Positions 4,595 through 5,858 of a DNA stretch of 5,858 bases are shown one piece after another. The position numbers were made by a program, and so were the translations under genes. The DNA lies in contig CALERM010000055.1 of NCBI GenBank assembly GCA_937907715.1, positions 1-5,858 on the forward strand, read 5' to 3'. Below the pieces are notes generated by a model that was not told where the DNA came from, made no database searches, and worked only from the letters and a program-made list of their open reading frames with translations. The DNA is from an uncultured Clostridia bacterium. Its GTDB lineage: Bacteria; Bacillota; Clostridia; Oscillospirales; Oscillospiraceae. Numbering within the stretch: position 1 is the first letter of the stretch; each line of letters starts with the position of its first letter.

Positions 4595-4626
4595 CTGCCG
4601 CACCTCTGACGGGGTGCGGCAGCTTT
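4595..4626 (+). terminator. Intrinsic terminator of the small membrane protein gene
   Basis: A perfect 10-bp GC-rich stem (4595-4604 with 4613-4622) with an 8-base loop begins 4 bases after the stop codon and is followed by CTTTGCG. The T-run is short, so some read-through into the next lipoprotein gene is possible. Confidence 0.78.
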
Positions 4627-4630
4627 GCGC

Positions 4631-4646
4631 TTTGCAAGCTTGCAAA
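4631..4646. promoter_or_regulatory. Perfect 16-bp palindrome overlapping the -35 box
   Basis: Bases 4631-4646 read the same on both strands over 16 positions, with TTTGCAAG as the half-site. The right half contains the TTGCAA -35 box (4640-4645), so a dimeric regulator bound here would mask the promoter. Confidence 0.55.
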
Positions 4647-4667
4647 AGGGAATTTCTGTGGTATACT
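4640..4667 (+). promoter_or_regulatory. Extended -10 promoter of the 309-residue lipoprotein gene
   Basis: TTGCAA (4640-4645) is 16 bases from TATACT (4662-4667), which has the extended -10 TG at 4659-4660 with one G between. The start near 4674 leaves a leader of about 24 nt. Confidence 0.75.
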
Positions 4668-4680
4668 GGAGGAAATTCCC
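4648..4680. promoter_or_regulatory. 9-bp inverted repeat centred on the -10 box
   Basis: GGGAATTTC (4648-4656) and GAAATTCCC (4672-4680) are perfect complements with a 15-base spacer, and the centre (about 4664) falls in the TATACT box. The half-sites are 24 bases apart centre to centre, slightly over two helical turns, as expected for a dimeric repressor. The right arm also lies at the transcript start. Confidence 0.5.
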
Positions 4681-4697
4681 GAAACGGAGGCTTTTCT

Positions 4698-5627
4698 ATG
4701 AAGCGTTTATTGGCGGTTCCTTTGCTTCTGGCACTGCTGCTGTGCGCATGCGCAAAAACCGCGTCTGTTCCATCACCGGAGCCTGCCAATGCGCAGAAGC
4801 CGGTTCTCGCACCGGAAACCGCCGAGCCCGCAAAAGAAGCATCGGAAGAAGCCCCATCGCTCTCCCCTGCCGCAGAGCGCATGGCTTGTGTCACCGTGGA
4901 TGACATCCACTACACCGATTTTGACGTGGATTCCGCCGCGCTCTGCGCCGCGCTGCAGGAGGCGTCTGCCTGCCAGACGCAGTACGTATCGGATGCCATG
5001 CCGCACTACATGCTCACCGTCTATCTCACTGATACTTACAGCTCCGCCGCCGAAAACCTCTCGCTGACCGCAGGGCTTGACGAGCCGTATGTCCGTATCA
5101 GCTACCGCGACCCGGAGGGTGGCAGCCATGACGCGGTTTTCGAAAACGAAACGCTCTACTGGCTGCTGCGCGATATTTACCGCGTCGAGCCGGACATCGA
5201 CGAGGCAGCGCTCACAAGGTATCGGGACGTTCTGGAAAAGCCGGCGCAGAAGATCGTCGTCGACAGCCTTGCCCATGCGACTGCCGCCGGCTTTCCGGGC
5301 TACACCGGCTTTGAAATTTACCATCTTGTGAAAACAGATACCTTCACAGACGGCGATGATACCTACGATGTTTACAACTGGAACGCCGCCTTTTTGACGG
5401 ACGAGCCGGACAAGGTTCTCTACGCAGGCGGTATGCGGCTGGACGCCGAAGGGCGAGTCCTTTTCCAGATGGAAAACACGGTCTTTGCCGTCCAAAACCC
5501 CGGCTCCGGCAGCGAGGATTACCGCTTTTTGCACTGGGGCATCTATCAGGGCGAAACCGAACAGGCGCAGACGCAGAACGCCCGGGCGGAGATTCTTGCC
5601 GCTTTCGAAGCGCCCGCGCAAAAATAA
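4698..5627 (+). CDS. Extracytoplasmic lipoprotein of unknown function (309 aa)
   Basis: The product begins MKRLLAVPLLLALLLCAC, a lipoprotein signal with L-C-A-C as lipobox and the modified cysteine most likely at 18. Residues 19-60 form a Pro/Glu/Ala-rich linker, followed by a soluble domain (about 62-305) with three cysteines (64, 83, 92) that could form a disulfide near its start. The domain alternates strands and helices: VTVDDIHYTDFDVD, a strand near 104-113, YVRISYRDPEGG (131-142), a YWLLRDIY helix (154-161), then a second half with YDVYNWNAAF (223-232) and VLYAGGMRLDAEGRVLFQME (240-259), the last reading as a beta hairpin. I do not recognise the family and see no catalytic motif. The start is fixed by GGAGG (4686-4690), 7 bases upstream of ATG. 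It has its own extended -10 promoter inside two inverted repeats, so it is probably tightly regulated. No clear terminator follows; only a weak 5-bp hairpin is at 5628-5641. Confidence 0.85.
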   Translation: MKRLLAVPLLLALLLCACAKTASVPSPEPANAQKPVLAPETAEPAKEASEEAPSLSPAAERMACVTVDDIHYTDFDVDSAALCAALQEASACQTQYVSDAMPHYMLTVYLTDTYSSAAENLSLTAGLDEPYVRISYRDPEGGSHDAVFENETLYWLLRDIYRVEPDIDEAALTRYRDVLEKPAQKIVVDSLAHATAAGFPGYTGFEIYHLVKTDTFTDGDDTYDVYNWNAAFLTDEPDKVLYAGGMRLDAEGRVLFQMENTVFAVQNPGSGSEDYRFLHWGIYQGETEQAQTQNARAEILAAFEAPAQK

Positions 5628-5858
5628 CCGCTTTGCAGCGGCAATCCGGAGAAAATCCGCAGGATTCAGGCGTAGTCATTGAACGGCTTACAGTTGTTCC
5701 AAATAAAGCCAGACATTTTATTGAAAAGCACTATCTTTTTTTGATAAAAAGTGATACAATATAGTTGCCAAACTAATTTAATATGCAAAGCAACCGGTGT
5801 AATCCTTAGGGTGTATCTGAAAACCCCCAACGCACCCGGACAGCGGACCTTTTCACGC
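5628..5858. other. Gene-free right end of the window
   Basis: This stretch holds no supported coding region on either strand. It contains a weak hairpin right after the lipoprotein stop (5628-5641), an AT-rich part with a promoter-like -10 (5755-5760), and a GC-rich end. The sequence at 5809-5828 begins GGGTGTATCTGAAAA and looks like the terminal repeat of some insertion sequences, but no transposase is in view. Confidence 0.6.
5752..5760 (+). promoter_or_regulatory. Extended -10 promoter-like site for a gene beyond the window
   Basis: TG at 5752-5753 then A and TACAAT (5755-5760) make an extended -10 box in an AT-rich stretch. No good -35 box is at the right distance, though T-rich DNA lies there. 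No open frame with a ribosome binding site follows before the window ends. Confidence 0.35.

Noticed and set aside
4773..5621. A 282-codon open frame on the - strand over the large lipoprotein
   Set aside because: Antisense of a gene with a good signal peptide, promoter and ribosome binding site; no binding site or recognisable domain of its own.
5628..5641. Hairpin immediately after the large lipoprotein stop as a terminator
   Set aside because: Only 5 base pairs and no following T-run; too weak to call.
1..5858. tRNA, rRNA, CRISPR array, toxin-antitoxin pair or defence system
   Set aside because: No matching sequence pattern, repeat spacing or protein domain was seen on either strand.

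Overview
The window looks like chromosomal DNA from a moderately GC-rich Firmicute of class Clostridia, most likely an Oscillospiraceae/Ruminococcaceae-type gut anaerobe. This is inferred from strong GGAGG ribosome binding sites, TATAAT-like promoters (several with an extended -10 TGn), AT-rich spacers, a polyferredoxin, a flavoredoxin-like protein and type-2 (clostridial-style) PyrF sequence features. No tRNA, rRNA, CRISPR array, complete transposon or phage gene was seen. The window starts inside a gene and ends in non-coding DNA.

Layout. (1) 1-320 (+): 3' end of a probable ketopantoate-reductase-family gene, facing a flavin reductase-like gene (381-959, -) across a shared bidirectional terminator. 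(2) 960-1283: the flavin reductase promoter, then a rod-like foldable segment (about 1080-1232) ending at a strong hairpin (1240-1263). This is an unassigned structured-RNA candidate, best supported on the + strand. (3) 1284-1670 (-): a four-motif [4Fe-4S] polyferredoxin with a good promoter and a leader of about 110 nt containing a stem-loop. (4) 1970-2317 (+): a small Gly/Thr/Tyr/Asn-rich repeat lipoprotein with a strong terminator. (5) 4285 down to 2366 (-): a two-gene operon encoding a PyrF-fold protein that lacks the catalytic lysines, then, with no intergenic base, a histidine phosphatase-GNAT acetyltransferase fusion. (6) 4420-4590 (+): a 56-residue single-pass membrane protein divergent from that operon. 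(7) 4698-5627 (+): a 309-residue lipoprotein of unknown function whose promoter is embedded in two perfect inverted repeats. (8) 5628-5858: no gene; an extended -10 promoter-like site and, near the edge, a sequence resembling an insertion-sequence end.

How the genes may work together. Most look like independent units with their own promoters and terminators. The flavin reductase-like protein and the polyferredoxin are both redox proteins of anaerobic metabolism, but nothing shows that they are partners. The clearest functional link is the PyrF-like/phosphatase-GNAT operon, where TAA and ATG abut and imply coupled translation. The PyrF-like protein keeps the phosphate-gripping motifs of orotidine-5'-phosphate decarboxylase but not its lysines, so it may be a ligand-binding or repurposed enzyme. 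This operon and the candidate RNA at 1080-1265 are the two items most worth following up.
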